This document shows, piece after piece, positions 1-9,895 of a stretch of 64,000 bases of DNA. Numbering within the stretch: position 1 is the first letter of the stretch; every line of letters starts with the position of its first letter. Both the position numbers and the translations under genes were made by a program. Source of the DNA: Pseudomonas sp. FP2335 (GTDB lineage Bacteria; Pseudomonadota; Gammaproteobacteria; Pseudomonadales; Pseudomonadaceae); NCBI RefSeq assembly GCF_030687535.1, contig NZ_CP117437.1, forward strand, positions 744,001 through 808,000, read 5' to 3'. The notes below the pieces were generated by a model, which worked only from the letters and a program-made list of their open reading frames with translations, made no database searches and was not told the DNA's origin.

Positions 1-1232
1 ATCCTCCAAGTGGTTATGAGCTGGCCGACCTGGAGCTGGGCAAGCGCTTTGTCTCGGACCTGCTGGCGGGCGCAAGCGTGCGCATTGAAGGCGCGGCGCC
101 GTGGTTGGATCAAGCCAACCTGCGCCAGGACCAGCAGGCGCAGTTGGCGATTCACGTGGGCAGTGCCGAGCGCACGCCTGCGGCCAACGAACTGCTGATC
201 TATCCGAAGAACGTCAGCGTGACCTGCAAGCCCGGCGCGCAACTGGCCGAGCGTGTGCGCACGGCGTTGCGTGAGGCGGGCATCGCCGTGCAATCCCTGG
301 CGTGCCTGTTGGCCAGTGATACGCAGATGGCCGAGGCGTCGTTGCATGAAGCCGCGGCGACACTGGGGGTGCCGCTGCGTTTTGCCTGCGTCAGCCAGGA
401 CGCCGACATCGTGATCACCGTTGCCGAGCAGCCGTTGGACCTGTCCCAGGTAGGGCGTGTGCGCGGGCGTCTGGCCGTGATCGGCCTGGGGCCTGGCGCG
501 GCCGAATTGATGGTGCCGGCGGTGAAGGCCGAATTGGCACGCTGCACCGATGTGCTGGGTTACGAAACCTACGTGCGCATGGCCGGGCCGTTCCGTGACG
601 ACCAGGTGCAGCACTGCACCGATAACCGCGAAGAAATGCAGCGCGCGCGCCACGCGTTCGAGCTGGCCGCGCAAGGCCGTTCGGTGGTGGTGGTGTCGTC
701 CGGCGACCCGGGCGTGTTCGCCATGGCGGCGGCGGTGATCGAGGCGCTGCACGAGTCCAGCGATCCGGCGTGGCATCAGGTCGACCTGCAGATCCTGCCG
801 GGCGTCTCGGCTTCGCTGGCCACCGCCGCCCAGGCGGGTGCGCCGTTGGGGCACGACTTCTGCGTGATGTCGCTGTCGGACAACCTCAAGCCTTGGGCAA
901 TCATCGAAAAGCGCCTGGACCTCGCGTCCCAGGCCGATCTTGCCCTGGCGTTCTACAACCCGATCTCGCGCTCGCGGCCGTGGCAACTGGGGCGTGCCCT
1001 GCAAATCGTCGCGCTGCACCGCACGCCGCAAACCCCGGTGGTGCTGGGCCGCGACATCGGTCGACCGGGCCAGACCTTGCGCGTCACCACCCTGGGGCAG
1101 CTCACGCCCGAGCAAGTGGACATGCGCACCATGGTGTTGATCGGCTCGTCCACCACCTGCGCGTTCCCGCGCGCCGGTGGTGGTGAGTGGGTGTACACGC
1201 CACGCTGGTACGGCGAAAAACCCCTCTCCTGA
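1..1232 (+). CDS. cobJ: Precorrin-3B C17-methyltransferase with CbiG/CobE-like N-terminal region (5' truncated)
   Basis: The reading frame enters at base 3 and stops at 1232, so the N-terminus lies outside the window. The first 150 or so visible residues look like the cobalamin CbiG/CobE type (the VTCKPGAQL stretch and a segment ending ADIVITVAEQPLDL). A SAM-dependent tetrapyrrole methylase follows, with GRLAVIGLGPGAAELM, the GDPGVFAMA glycine loop and a C-terminal VVLGRDIGRPGQ block typical of CobJ/CbiH. The expected role is ring contraction at C17 of precorrin-3B in cobalamin synthesis, in the cytoplasm. Fusion of the two parts is common in Pseudomonas. The C-terminal assignment is firm; the limits of the N-terminal domain are inferred because the gene is cut. 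Confidence 0.88.
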   Translation, partial: PPSGYELADLELGKRFVSDLLAGASVRIEGAAPWLDQANLRQDQQAQLAIHVGSAERTPAANELLIYPKNVSVTCKPGAQLAERVRTALREAGIAVQSLACLLASDTQMAEASLHEAAATLGVPLRFACVSQDADIVITVAEQPLDLSQVGRVRGRLAVIGLGPGAAELMVPAVKAELARCTDVLGYETYVRMAGPFRDDQVQHCTDNREEMQRARHAFELAAQGRSVVVVSSGDPGVFAMAAAVIEALHESSDPAWHQVDLQILPGVSASLATAAQAGAPLGHDFCVMSLSDNLKPWAIIEKRLDLASQADLALAFYNPISRSRPWQLGRALQIVALHRTPQTPVVLGRDIGRPGQTLRVTTLGQLTPEQVDMRTMVLIGSSTTCAFPRAGGGEWVYTPRWYGEKPLS

Positions 1233-1251
1233 AAACAGCCTCGTGGCTGCC

Positions 1252-1311
1252 CGAAAGCTCCGAATGACCCAGGGATTTACCTGCGGTTGTCCGGGGCTTT
1301 TTCTTTTTTTG
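1252..1311 (+). terminator. Probable rho-independent terminator after cobJ
   Basis: AAAGCTCCG pairs with CGGGGCTTT (one G-U pair) across a loop of about 30 bases and runs straight into a T-rich tract (TTTTTCTTTTTTT). It lies 20 bases past the cobJ stop. The long loop makes it weaker than a compact hairpin. Confidence 0.55.
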
Positions 1312-1458
1312 CGTGCTGAAATCCGCAAGGCCCGCGCGGTTGCTGGACGCTGGGGGCTGACACGCCCGGCCAAGGCATGTTTGTCGCCTGGCAAGCCCGC
1401 CAGCCGCTGGACTAGTGTGCAGGTAAGCCCCATGTGGGGTGTTTGTGGAGAACTGGAA

Positions 1459-2241
1459 ATGGAGCGACATCAAAAAAGAAGGATCAACAGTACCAAGAGG
1501 CGTAAATTGATCGCCGCCTACAAGCTGCCGGGGGCTTCGGGATTGAATGCCGCGCTGCCGGTGGATATGGCGGATGACTGCAATGCGGCGGTGGTGAACA
1601 ACGGCGTGATTTCGTTCGTCGAGGGCATGTCGGCGTTGAATCGTGAGTACATCCGCAAAAGCTATTTGCTGGCCAGCAGTTACGTCAGCGATGTGTTGAA
1701 GGTCCAGCGCGGCACCGAGGGCTGGTACGACGAATTTATCAAGGTGATGATCAGCCTGGGCTGGCTACCGTTGCGTAGCAGCTTTGAGCGGGTTTCCAGC
1801 AGCGGCAAGGGCCTGACGGTGCAACTGGCGGCATTGAATATGATCGCGGCGATGTTGGCCTCGACGTCACTGGTCGGGCCGGCTTTCGCGGCGTTGCCTA
1901 AGTTGGCGGCGGATGCGCTGGAGGCCTTGAAACAGGCGCCAGCGTCGTTCGAGCTGTTCAAGCGCAACAGCACCATGCAGCAAGGGGGGGATTTCGGCCT
2001 GGCCTCCTGTGCGCAAACCGATGGCGAAGTGACGATGGTGCTGGTGACCTACAGCACCCTCGGCGTGAGCAAGCAGGTCGGCCTACCGTTCCTGGAGTGG
2101 GACAGTTCCTCGTTCGAGGCCTTCAGCGGGCAGACGTGCCTGGTGCTGAATACCTCGGTGGTCAACGAAAAAACCATCCAACTGATGCGCGAGAGCGCGG
2201 GTGACAAGGTGCAGCTGGCAATCGCCAAGTACCGGATCTAA
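1459..2241 (+). CDS. Unrecognised 260-aa protein
   Basis: I do not recognise this protein. The frame is open upstream to 1177, but the ATG at 1459 has a GGAG eight bases ahead and lies beyond the cobJ terminator, so it is the preferred start; an ATG at 1432 is the alternative. The N-terminus is very basic (MERHQKRRINSTKRRK). There is no clear signal peptide. Residues about 115-150 form a hydrophobic, alanine-rich stretch (LNMIAAMLASTSLVGPAFAAL) that could be a buried helix or a membrane-interacting segment. The C-terminal half reads like beta-strands (GEVTMVLVTYSTLG). The stop overlaps the stop of the convergent MarC-family gene by 4 bp. The gene stands alone between terminators and gives no operon clue. 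Confidence 0.75.
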   Translation: MERHQKRRINSTKRRKLIAAYKLPGASGLNAALPVDMADDCNAAVVNNGVISFVEGMSALNREYIRKSYLLASSYVSDVLKVQRGTEGWYDEFIKVMISLGWLPLRSSFERVSSSGKGLTVQLAALNMIAAMLASTSLVGPAFAALPKLAADALEALKQAPASFELFKRNSTMQQGGDFGLASCAQTDGEVTMVLVTYSTLGVSKQVGLPFLEWDSSSFEAFSGQTCLVLNTSVVNEKTIQLMRESAGDKVQLAIAKYRI

Positions 2242-2834
2242 GGCACCAGGTAGCCGCGTACCCCGGTAAAGATGATTTGCGCGGCCAGGGCGCAGACGAA
2301 CAGGCCCATCAAGCGGCTGACAATCTGCAAACCCTGGTCGCCCAGAATCCGCTCGATGCGGTTGGACAGGTAGAGCACCACGCCCACCGTGAGGCTGGCC
2401 AGGGCGATGCTGAGGATGGCGGTGAGTTTGTCGTCCCAGTGCGGCTGGCTGACGCCCATCACCAGCAGCGCACCGATGGTGCCGGGGCCGACGGTCAGGG
2501 GAATGGTCAGCGGCACGATGGTGACGTCCTGCTGCACGTTGTCGGTCTGCACCGCCGACTTGCCTTGGGCCATGCCCAGGGCCGAGATGAACAGCACACT
2601 GCCGGCGCCGATGCGGAACGCATCCACGGTGATCCCGAACACACTGAAAATCACACGGCCGAACAGGTAGAGCAACACGCTCGACACCAGGGTCGCCAGC
2701 GCGACCTTCCACGCCAGGCGTCGGCGCTCCTTGCTGGAGTAACCACGGGTCAGGCTGATAAAGCAGGACAGCACGAAGAAGGGGCTGTAGAGCACCAGCA
2801 TTTTCAGGTAGACGCTGAATAACACGTGGAGCAT
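2238..2834 (-). CDS. MarC family integral membrane protein
   Basis: This 198-aa protein has the usual MarC length and about six hydrophobic segments, starting with LKMLVLYSPFFVLSCFISLT. It carries the family's central VPLTIPLTVGPGTIGALLVM signature. MarC proteins (also called NAAT family) sit in the inner membrane; their substrate is not established, and the old link to multiple antibiotic resistance has been withdrawn. It is transcribed alone toward the unknown gene at 1459-2241 and overlaps it by 4 bp at the stop codons. Confidence 0.9.
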   Translation of the reverse strand: MLHVLFSVYLKMLVLYSPFFVLSCFISLTRGYSSKERRRLAWKVALATLVSSVLLYLFGRVIFSVFGITVDAFRIGAGSVLFISALGMAQGKSAVQTDNVQQDVTIVPLTIPLTVGPGTIGALLVMGVSQPHWDDKLTAILSIALASLTVGVVLYLSNRIERILGDQGLQIVSRLMGLFVCALAAQIIFTGVRGYLVP

Positions 2835-2889
2835 GTGAGTGGCTCGCGATGAGAGAAGTGTGTCGAGTCTATCAGGCGCCAGAGATCAA

Positions 2890-3530
2890 ATGTGGGAGCG
2901 GGCTTGCTGGGCTGTCAGCGCTCGGCTGGAGATCCCCCAGACACTGCCAACTCCCTGTGGGAGTTGTCGAGCTTTAGCGAGGCTGCGAAGGCGGCGGTAC
3001 TGTTGGCAGAGGTGCTGGCTGAACCACCGCATTCGCGGGCAAGCCCGCTCCCACAGGTGATTGGTGTTGATGGGTAGTGAGTGTTCGGCTGGAGATCGCC
3101 CAGACACTGCCAATCCCCTGTGGGAGTTGTCGAGCTTTAGCGAGGCTGCGAAGGCGGCGGTACTGTTAGCAGAGGTGTTGGCTGAACAACCGCATTCGCG
3201 GGCAAGCCCGCTCCCACAGGTGATTGGTGTTGATGGGTAGTGAGTGTTCGGCTGGAGATCGCCCAGACACTGCCAATCCCCTGTGGGAGTTGTCGAGCTT
3301 TAGCGAGGCTGCGAAGGCGGCGGTACTGTTGGCAGAGGTGTTGGCTGAACCACCGCATTCGCGGGCAAGCCCGCTCCCACAGGTGATTGGTGTTGATGGG
3401 TAGTGAGTGTTCGGCTGGAGATCGCCCAGACACTGCCAATCTCCTGTGGGAGTTGTCGAGCTTTAGCGAGGCTGCGAAGGCGGCGGCACTGCTGGTGAAG
3501 ATGTTGCCCCTCCACCATGGGGTCTCCCAC
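2890..3530. repeat. Tandem array of a 163-bp unit built from two REP-type sequences
   Basis: The 17-mer TGTGGGAGTTGTCGAGC starts at 2956, 3119, 3282 and 3445, exactly 163 bp apart each time. Three full units differ from each other at only two or three positions; the fourth breaks off after about 50 bp, and a divergent partial unit precedes the first. Each unit holds one REP of the GAGCTTTAGCGAGGCTGCG type and one inverted REP of the CGCATTCGCGGGCAAGCCCG type, joined by a unique spacer (GGTGATTGGTGTTGATGGG). The array fills the gap between the MarC-family gene and the 3' end of retS. Short open frames across it are by-products of the repeat. Confidence 0.95.
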
Positions 3531-3549
3531 AGGGGAACTGCATTGCAGG

Positions 3550-6321
3550 TCAGGAGGGGGCGTGTTCTGGGCGTTGCTGGCGCTGTGCAACCCAGTACTC
3601 CACCAACTCGCGCAACTGCGACAGTTCCACCGGCTTGGCCATGTGCCCGTCCATCCCGGCCTGGCGCGCGCGCTCTTTGTGTTCGGAGAGGATGTGTGCG
3701 GTCAGCGCCACCACCGGCGTGCGGATGCGCTGGTGGCTCACTTCCCACGCGCGCAGTTGCTGGGTCGCCGAGAAGCCATCGAGGATCGGCATTTCGCAGT
3801 CCATCAACACCAAGTCATAACGCTGGGCTTTCATCGCTTCCAGGGCTTCTTCGCCGTTGCTGGCGGTGTCCGGGTTGAGGTTGAGTTTGCCGAGCATGCC
3901 GCGGATCACTTTGGTGGAGATGCTGTTGTCTTCGGCCACCAGGATGCGGAAGTCGGCGGGCACGGTCACGGCGGCCGGTGCACTTGGCGTCGGGCGTGAT
4001 TGCACGGTGCCTTTGCTGCGTTGGGTCAGTTCGTCGGCCAGGGTGGTCTTGAGGGTGTAGCCCGCCACTGGCTTGGCGAGGATGCGCTTGATCCCGCAAT
4101 TGCGCGCGATGATTTTGCTCGGCGCATTGCTGATGCCGGTGAGCATGATCAGCAGGATGTCGTGGTTCAGGCTCGGGTCTTCCTTGATCTTCGCCGCCAG
4201 TTGCATGCCGGTCATGCCGGGCATGTTCTGGTCCAGCAGGACCACGTCGAAGTAGTCGCGCAGGTGCGCCTTGGTGCGCAGCAGCGCCAGGGCTTCCTTG
4301 CCCGAAGGTACGGCGCTGACGTTGAGGCCCCAGGCCGTGCATTGCTGCACCAGCACTTTGCGGCAGGTGTCGTTGTCGTCCACCACCAGAACGCGCGCGC
4401 CCTTGAGCGGGCCGTCTAGGTCGGACGTCGGGTGTTCCAGGCGTTCCGGGTCCAGCGGCAGGGTCAGCCACAGGGTGCTGCCCTGGTGGCTGCCGCTCTT
4501 GATGCCGAACTCGCCGTTCATCAACAGGATCAGTTGTCGGGCGATGACCAGGCCCAGGTGGCCGCTCAAGCGGGTGGCCGAGAGGAAATTCTTGCTGTGC
4601 AGTTCGCTGTGCAGCAGCGCGTCGCGTTCGGCCGCTTCCATCGGCAGGCCGCTGTCTTGCACGGCGATGCGCAGGCGCGGCTTGGTGCTGCGTTCATCGA
4701 GGGCGACGACGATCAGCACTTCGCCTTCATCGGTCTTTTGCAGGGCGTTTTCCAGCAGGCTCAACAGCGCCTGGCGCAGGCGGGTCGGGTCGCCACTGAT
4801 GACGCGTGGCACCTGAGGCTGGATAAAGCTGATCAGCTCGACGTTCTGTTGTTCGGCCTTGGCGCGGAAGATGCTCAGGCAGTCGTCGATCAATGCGTTG
4901 AGGTCGAACTGCACGTCGTCCAGTTCGATCTGCCCGGATTCGAGCTTGGAGATGTCGAGGATCTCGTTGATCAGCGTGAGCAGTTCGTTGCCGGCGCTGT
5001 GGATGGTCTGTACGTAGTCCCGCTGTTTCACCGACAACGGCGTGCCCAGCAACAGCTCGGTCATGCCCAGCACGCCGTTCATGGGGGTACGGATTTCGTG
5101 GCTGATCTTCGCCAGGAACTCGGCCTTGGCCGCGATTTCGGCGTTGCTCGCAGCAAGGTCGCGGCTGAGGCTGAAGCGGGTTTCGACAATGGCGCGCTGG
5201 CGTTCACCCAGCGCAAGGCTCATCAACAAGCCGCTGATGCAGATAAAGGCGAGCAGGGTGATGATCAAGCCTTGCGGCGCCAGCAGCGTGAGGCCGAGCA
5301 GGGCGGGCAGGATGATCAGCGTGCCCGTGTTGAATACCACCATCGCCGCCACGAACAGGCGCGCCGGGCGGTAGCCTTTCTGCCAGTGATAGGCCGAGAC
5401 AAACAGCATGCTCAGCCCGGCGAGGGCGACCAGGGCGTAGGTGATGATGTTCAGTGGCAGGGTGTTGACGAATAACAGCAGCAGGCCGCACAGCACGATA
5501 AACAGGATGTCGGCCATCAGCAGCTTGTTCAGCGGGTGCGGGCCCAGCGGCATGAAGAAGCGGTAGGCAAACATCAGCCCGCACGGCGCGGTGAGCAGCA
5601 GGGCGAGGTAGGCGCCAGGTGTCTGGATCGCGTGCCAGTTTGGCAGCCAGGGGCCGACCACATTGAGCAGCAACGCCAGGCTCAGCATCAACAGCACTTC
5701 GCAGGCGGCCAGCCACAGGCTGCTGCGCGAGCGGTGGTAGGCAAAGCGCGTGAGGTTGTGCAGGATCAGCATCAGCAGGCAGCCGAACAACAGGCCGTAG
5801 ATCAGCGTCTGGGTCTGGTTGGCGGCGACGAGGACGGCCGCCTCCAGGGTGATGTACGGGCGCAGCTCGTGTTCCGAGACCATGCGCAGGTACACATCGA
5901 GGGTTTTCTGGCTCTGGGGCATCGCCAGCATGAAATCGCTGCTGGGCAGTGGGCGCTCGGCCTGGGGCTGGCGCGTACCGGTGCTCTGTTGTTCCACCAG
6001 GGTGTCGCCGTCCAGTACGTAGAGGCTCAGGTGGGACAGGTCCGGGGCAAACACCCGCAGCACTTGTTCGTGCGCGCCGGGTTGCAGCTTGAAGCGTACC
6101 CACAACGCACCGTCGGGCGGCGCAGCCGTGATCCGGTCGAGTTCGATGGGGCTGAATTGATTGGTGTAGCGGGCTGAACGGATGTCGCTCAGTTGCAGGT
6201 CGGCCTGTTCATCAAGCAATACTGCCCAACCACTGCCTTGCGCCGCGGCCTGGGCCGGGAACAAGCAGAGCAGTGTCAGCAGACTGACTGTGAAACCTAT
6301 GGCGATCCTGAGCCAGCGCAC
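3550..6321 (-). CDS. retS: Hybrid sensor histidine kinase RetS
   Basis: This 923-aa protein has the RetS layout: signal peptide (1-27), periplasmic 7TMR-DISMED2-type sensor (about 35-165), seven-helix 7TMR-DISM membrane block (about 170-370), HisKA with the phospho-His motif around H408 ([12 protein letters not shown]), an HATPase-like region (about 505-625), and two receivers with acceptor Asp at D697 and D841. In P. aeruginosa RetS binds and restrains the sensor GacS, so it sets the Gac/Rsm switch between motile and biofilm states. The position beside purD and purH matches retS of PAO1. The ATP-binding region is atypical: the G1 box reads DSGLP, without the second glycine. This fits RetS acting through GacS contact, but that last point is inference here. 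Confidence 0.93.
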   Translation of the reverse strand: MRWLRIAIGFTVSLLTLLCLFPAQAAAQGSGWAVLLDEQADLQLSDIRSARYTNQFSPIELDRITAAPPDGALWVRFKLQPGAHEQVLRVFAPDLSHLSLYVLDGDTLVEQQSTGTRQPQAERPLPSSDFMLAMPQSQKTLDVYLRMVSEHELRPYITLEAAVLVAANQTQTLIYGLLFGCLLMLILHNLTRFAYHRSRSSLWLAACEVLLMLSLALLLNVVGPWLPNWHAIQTPGAYLALLLTAPCGLMFAYRFFMPLGPHPLNKLLMADILFIVLCGLLLLFVNTLPLNIITYALVALAGLSMLFVSAYHWQKGYRPARLFVAAMVVFNTGTLIILPALLGLTLLAPQGLIITLLAFICISGLLMSLALGERQRAIVETRFSLSRDLAASNAEIAAKAEFLAKISHEIRTPMNGVLGMTELLLGTPLSVKQRDYVQTIHSAGNELLTLINEILDISKLESGQIELDDVQFDLNALIDDCLSIFRAKAEQQNVELISFIQPQVPRVISGDPTRLRQALLSLLENALQKTDEGEVLIVVALDERSTKPRLRIAVQDSGLPMEAAERDALLHSELHSKNFLSATRLSGHLGLVIARQLILLMNGEFGIKSGSHQGSTLWLTLPLDPERLEHPTSDLDGPLKGARVLVVDDNDTCRKVLVQQCTAWGLNVSAVPSGKEALALLRTKAHLRDYFDVVLLDQNMPGMTGMQLAAKIKEDPSLNHDILLIMLTGISNAPSKIIARNCGIKRILAKPVAGYTLKTTLADELTQRSKGTVQSRPTPSAPAAVTVPADFRILVAEDNSISTKVIRGMLGKLNLNPDTASNGEEALEAMKAQRYDLVLMDCEMPILDGFSATQQLRAWEVSHQRIRTPVVALTAHILSEHKERARQAGMDGHMAKPVELSQLRELVEYWVAQRQQRPEHAPS

Positions 6322-6380
6322 GGCGAAATCCCTTCGTAGGTTGATGCACGGGTTAACTATGCGCGGGGCGACATGTGTAC

Positions 6381-6403
6381 GGCAAGGGCCGCGGGCCCTT
6401 GCC
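6381..6403. repeat. Perfect inverted repeat between retS and purD
   Basis: GGCAAGGGCC and its complement GGCCCTTGCC are separated by only three bases. Neither strand has a T-tract beside it, so it is not a classical intrinsic terminator. It could be a Rho-assisted end for purD, an mRNA 3' hairpin, or an operator upstream of retS. Confidence 0.6.
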
Positions 6404-6425
6404 TAACCGAACGGATAGCTACGAC

Positions 6426-7718
6426 TCAGTTGCTCTCGCCACGTTCACGGGCAATCGCGCGATAGCCGATGTCCTTGCGGTAGAAGCAGCCTTTCCAGTC
6501 GATCTTCGCGGCCAGCTTGTACGCCTGTTGTTGCGCGGCGTCGACACTGGCACCCATTGCGGTGGCACACAGCACGCGGCCACCTGCGGTTACAACCTTG
6601 CCATCCTTGAGCGCGGTGCCCGCATGAAACACCTTGCCCTCCAGCGTAGCAGCTGCGTCCAGGCCTTCAATCACATCGCCCTTGGCGTAGTCGGCAGGGT
6701 AACCGCCGGCGGCCAGTACGACACCGACGCTTGGGCGTGGGTCCCACTGTGCTTCAACCTTGTCCAGGGCCTGGGCGAGGGCGGCTTCTACCAGCAACAC
6801 CAGGCTCGACTGCAGGCGCAGCATCACTGGTTGGGTTTCCGGGTCGCCAAAGCGGCAGTTGAACTCGATGACTTTCGGGTTGCCGGCCTTGTCGATCATC
6901 AGGCCGGCATACAGGAAGCCGGTGTACACGTTGCCTTCGGCGGCCATGCCGCGCACGGTTGGCCAGATGACCAGGTCCATCACGCGCTGGTGCACGTCGG
7001 CGGTCACCACCGGGGCCGGGGAGTAAGCACCCATGCCGCCGGTGTTCGGGCCGCTGTCGCCGTCGCCGACGCGCTTGTGGTCCTGGCTGGTGGCCATCGG
7101 CAGCACGTTCTTGCCGTCGACCATCACGATGAAGCTGGCTTCTTCGCCGTCGAGGAACTCTTCGATCACCACGCGGGAACCGGCGTCGCCGAACGCGTTG
7201 CCGGCGAGCATGTCGCGCACGGCGTCTTCGGCTTCTTGCAGGGTCATGGCGACGATCACGCCTTTACCGGCGGCCAGGCCGTCGGCCTTGATCACGATCG
7301 GTGCGCCTTTTTCACGCAGGTAAGCCAGGGCCGGCTCGATCTCGGTGAAGTTCTGGTAGTCGGCGGTCGGGATCTTGTGGCGTGCCAGGAAGTCCTTGGT
7401 GAACGCCTTGGAGCCTTCCAGCTGGGCTGCACCGGCGGTAGGGCCGAAGCAGTCCAGGCCACGGCTGCGGAACAGGTCCACGACGCCGGCAACCAGAGGG
7501 ACTTCCGGACCAACGATGGTCAGGGACACGTTCTTTTCAGCAAAATCGGCCAGTTGCCCAAGGGCCAGCACGTCGATAGCGACGTTTTCGCACTTGGCTT
7601 CAATGGCGGTGCCGGCGTTGCCGGGGGCGACGAAAACCTTCTGGACGCGTGGGTCCTGGGCTACTTTCCAGGCCAGGGCGTGTTCACGGCCACCGCTGCC
7701 AATGATCAAAACATTCAT
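6426..7718 (-). CDS. purD: Phosphoribosylamine--glycine ligase (GAR synthetase)
   Basis: This 430-aa enzyme joins glycine to 5-phosphoribosylamine with ATP, the second step of de novo purine synthesis. It opens with MNVLIIGSGGREHALAWK, the N-terminal signature of the family. The ATP-grasp part follows, with GSKAFTKDFLARHKIP, the nucleotide-binding VIKADGLAAGKGV loop, and the FNCRFGDPETQ metal-binding segment. Length and all signature blocks are intact. It lies downstream of purH on the same strand, separated by a REPIN, and the purH-purD order is the usual Pseudomonas arrangement. Confidence 0.98.
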   Translation of the reverse strand: MNVLIIGSGGREHALAWKVAQDPRVQKVFVAPGNAGTAIEAKCENVAIDVLALGQLADFAEKNVSLTIVGPEVPLVAGVVDLFRSRGLDCFGPTAGAAQLEGSKAFTKDFLARHKIPTADYQNFTEIEPALAYLREKGAPIVIKADGLAAGKGVIVAMTLQEAEDAVRDMLAGNAFGDAGSRVVIEEFLDGEEASFIVMVDGKNVLPMATSQDHKRVGDGDSGPNTGGMGAYSPAPVVTADVHQRVMDLVIWPTVRGMAAEGNVYTGFLYAGLMIDKAGNPKVIEFNCRFGDPETQPVMLRLQSSLVLLVEAALAQALDKVEAQWDPRPSVGVVLAAGGYPADYAKGDVIEGLDAAATLEGKVFHAGTALKDGKVVTAGGRVLCATAMGASVDAAQQQAYKLAAKIDWKGCFYRKDIGYRAIARERGESN

Positions 7719-7763
7719 TTCAAAAACCTCAAATTCTGTGGACGCTGCAGAAGCGCCTTTAAA

Positions 7764-7868
7764 TGTGGGAGCGGGCTTGCTCGCGAAAGCAGTGTGTCAG
7801 TCGCAGGATATGTAGCTGATACACCGCATTCGCGAGCAAGCCCGCTCCCACACAAGCCCGCTCTCACA
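7764..7868. repeat. REPIN between purH and purD with a duplicated end
   Basis: The left arm TGTGGGAGCGGGCTTGCTCG faces a right arm ending GCAAGCCCGCTCCCACA at 7852. The terminal 16-mer CAAGCCCGCTCCCACA is then repeated once with one change, to 7868. The transcript could fold into a long hairpin between two purine genes. Confidence 0.9.
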
Positions 7869-7884
7869 TCTCTATCGAGTTGGA

Positions 7885-9492
7885 TCAGTGACGGAAGTGG
7901 CGCATGCCGGTAAAGACCATGGCGATGCCGGCTTCATCAGCCGCAGCGATCACTTCGGCATCGCGCATCGAGCCACCGGGTTGAATCACGGCGGTGACGC
8001 CCGCTTTCGCGGCGTTGTCCAGGCCGTCACGGAACGGGAAGAACGCGTCGGATGCCATCACCGAACCGACCACCTGCAAACCAGCGTGTTCAGCCTTGAT
8101 CGCAGCGATACGCGCCGAGTTCACGCGGCTCATCTGGCCGGCGCCGACACCGATGGTCTGGCGGTTCTTGGCGTAGACGATGGCGTTGGACTTGACGTAC
8201 TTGGCCACTTTCCAGGCGAAGATCAGGTCGTTGATCTCTTGCTCGGTTGGCGCGCGCTTGGTCACGACTTTCAGGTCGTCGCTGCCGATCATGCCGATGT
8301 CGCGGCTCTGTACCAGCAGGCCGCCGTTGACGCGCTTGTAGTCCCAGGCCGCAGCGCGGTCAGCCGACCACTCGCCGCAGGCCAGCAGGCGCACGTTGGC
8401 TTTGGCCGCCACGATGGCGCGGGCCTCATCGCTGACGCTTGGGGCGATGATCACTTCCACGAACTGACGCTCGACGATCGCCTTGGCGGTCTCGGCATCC
8501 AGTTCACGGTTGAAGGCGATGATGCCGCCAAATGCCGATTCGGTGTCGGTGGCGTAGGCCAGTTCGTAGGCCTGGCGGATACCGCCTTCAGCGTCCGGGC
8601 TCACGGCCACGCCGCACGGGTTGGCGTGCTTGACGATCACGCAGGCGGGCTTGACGAAGCTCTTCACACATTCCAGCGCGGCGTCGGTATCGGCCACGTT
8701 GTTGTAGGACAGTTCCTTGCCTTGTAGCTGGGTCGCGGTGGCGATGCCGACTTCGGCAGGCTTGGCTTCCACGTAGAACGCCGCGCTCTGGTGCGGGTTC
8801 TCGCCGTAGCGCATTTCCTGGGCCTTGATGAACTGGCTGTTGAAGGTGCGCGGGAATTGGCTGCGGCCTTCGGTCGACAGAGTTTCAGCGGCCTGGTCAA
8901 CCGTGCCCATGTAGTTGGCGATCATGCCGTCGTAGGCTGCCGTGTGTTCGAACGCCTTGAGCATCAGGTCGAAACGCTGGGCGTAGGTCAGGCCACCGGC
9001 TTTCAGGCTTTCGAGCACTTGGCTGTAGTCGCTGGCGTTGACCACGATGGCCACGTCTTTGTGGTTCTTGGCCGCCGAACGCACCATGGTCGGGCCGCCG
9101 ATATCGATGTTTTCGATGGCGGTCGGCAGGTCGCAGCCTGGCTTGTTGATGGTGGCTTCGAACGGGTACAGGTTGACGGCTACCAGGTCGATCGGCTTGA
9201 TGCCGTGCTCGGCCATGATGGCGTCGTCGGTGCCGCGACGGCCAAGGATGCCGCCGTGGATTTTCGGGTGCAGGGTCTTGACCCGACCGTCCATCATTTC
9301 TGCGAAACCGGTGTAGTCCGCAACTTCTACTGCGGCCACGCCGTTGTCCTGCAGCAGTTTGAAGGTCCCGCCCGTGGAGAGGATTTCCACGCCCAGGGCT
9401 TCCAGCTCCCGGGCAAATTCGAGGATGCCGGTCTTGTCGGAAACGCTGATCAAGGCGCGGCGGATCGGCAGGCGGGTAGTCTGGTCGGTCAT
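7885..9492 (-). CDS. purH: Bifunctional AICAR transformylase / IMP cyclohydrolase
   Basis: This 535-aa enzyme catalyses the last two steps of IMP synthesis: formyl transfer to AICAR, then ring closure. The N-terminal MGS-like domain begins [24 protein letters not shown]. The large C-terminal transformylase domain includes [10 protein letters not shown] and the terminal [12 protein letters not shown] segment. The open frame extends upstream to 9639, but the ATG at 9492 ([12 protein letters not shown]) is chosen: it has a GGAAA ahead, gives the standard length, and the longer version would run across the fis terminator. Confidence 0.98.
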   Translation of the reverse strand: MTDQTTRLPIRRALISVSDKTGILEFARELEALGVEILSTGGTFKLLQDNGVAAVEVADYTGFAEMMDGRVKTLHPKIHGGILGRRGTDDAIMAEHGIKPIDLVAVNLYPFEATINKPGCDLPTAIENIDIGGPTMVRSAAKNHKDVAIVVNASDYSQVLESLKAGGLTYAQRFDLMLKAFEHTAAYDGMIANYMGTVDQAAETLSTEGRSQFPRTFNSQFIKAQEMRYGENPHQSAAFYVEAKPAEVGIATATQLQGKELSYNNVADTDAALECVKSFVKPACVIVKHANPCGVAVSPDAEGGIRQAYELAYATDTESAFGGIIAFNRELDAETAKAIVERQFVEVIIAPSVSDEARAIVAAKANVRLLACGEWSADRAAAWDYKRVNGGLLVQSRDIGMIGSDDLKVVTKRAPTEQEINDLIFAWKVAKYVKSNAIVYAKNRQTIGVGAGQMSRVNSARIAAIKAEHAGLQVVGSVMASDAFFPFRDGLDNAAKAGVTAVIQPGGSMRDAEVIAAADEAGIAMVFTGMRHFRH

Positions 9493-9523
9493 TTCAATTT
9501 CCATCAAAAGCAAAGGAGTCAGC

Positions 9524-9557
9524 AAAAAAGGCGACCGTTTTTTACGCGGGCGCCTTT
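9524..9557 (-). terminator. Rho-independent terminator between fis and purH
   Basis: Read on the minus strand, AAAGGCG pairs with CGCCTTT across a loop that includes the A-rich GTAAAAAACGG, and the stem ends in a run of T. It lies 18 bases after the fis stop and about 30 bases before the purH start, so purH probably has its own promoter or depends on read-through. Confidence 0.8.
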
Positions 9558-9574
9558 CTGGTTTGATTGAATGC

Positions 9575-9895
9575 TTACAACAAATCGTACTGCTTGAGCT
9601 TTTTGCGCAAGGTGCCACGGTTGAGGCCGAGCAGCTCACTGGCTTTGGTCTGGTTGCCCTTGACGTAGTTCATCACGCTTTCGAGCAAGGGCGCTTCGAC
9701 TTCGGAGAGCACCAGGTTGTACACGTCCGTGACGGATGCGCCCTCAAGGTGGGCGAAATAATTGTGCAGCGCCTTCTCGACACTCCCGCGAAGGGTCTGG
9801 CCTTCTTCGCTCGGCGTGTTCAGGTGCTGTTTCAAATTGACGTTGTCGCTCACGGGTGTCGTTCCACTCACTAAAGTCTCGGTCATCATCGTCAT
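9575..9895 (-). CDS. fis: Nucleoid-associated DNA-binding protein Fis
   Basis: This 106-aa protein matches the Pseudomonas Fis length. The C-terminal helix-turn-helix reads [28 protein letters not shown] and is almost invariant in the family. Fis bends DNA and modulates rRNA, tRNA and virulence promoters during rapid growth. Its ATG overlaps the dusB stop (ATGA), so translation is probably coupled to dusB. The dusB-fis operon is conserved across gammaproteobacteria. Confidence 0.98.
   Translation of the reverse strand: MTMMTETLVSGTTPVSDNVNLKQHLNTPSEEGQTLRGSVEKALHNYFAHLEGASVTDVYNLVLSEVEAPLLESVMNYVKGNQTKASELLGLNRGTLRKKLKQYDLL

Noticed and set aside
1177..1458. N-terminal extension of the unknown protein at 1459
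   Set aside because: It would overlap cobJ and its terminator; the ATG at 1459 has the clear ribosome site.
2890..3530. CRISPR array
   Set aside because: Units are 163 bp with near-identical spacers as well as repeats, there are no cas genes, and the parts are REP sequences.
3137..3748. Open frames running through the 163-bp array
   Set aside because: Length comes from a repeat unit whose period and composition keep frames open. The peptide is just the repeated unit in translation.
6381..6403. Intrinsic terminator for purD
   Set aside because: The stem is perfect but no T-run follows on either strand, so it is listed only as an inverted repeat.
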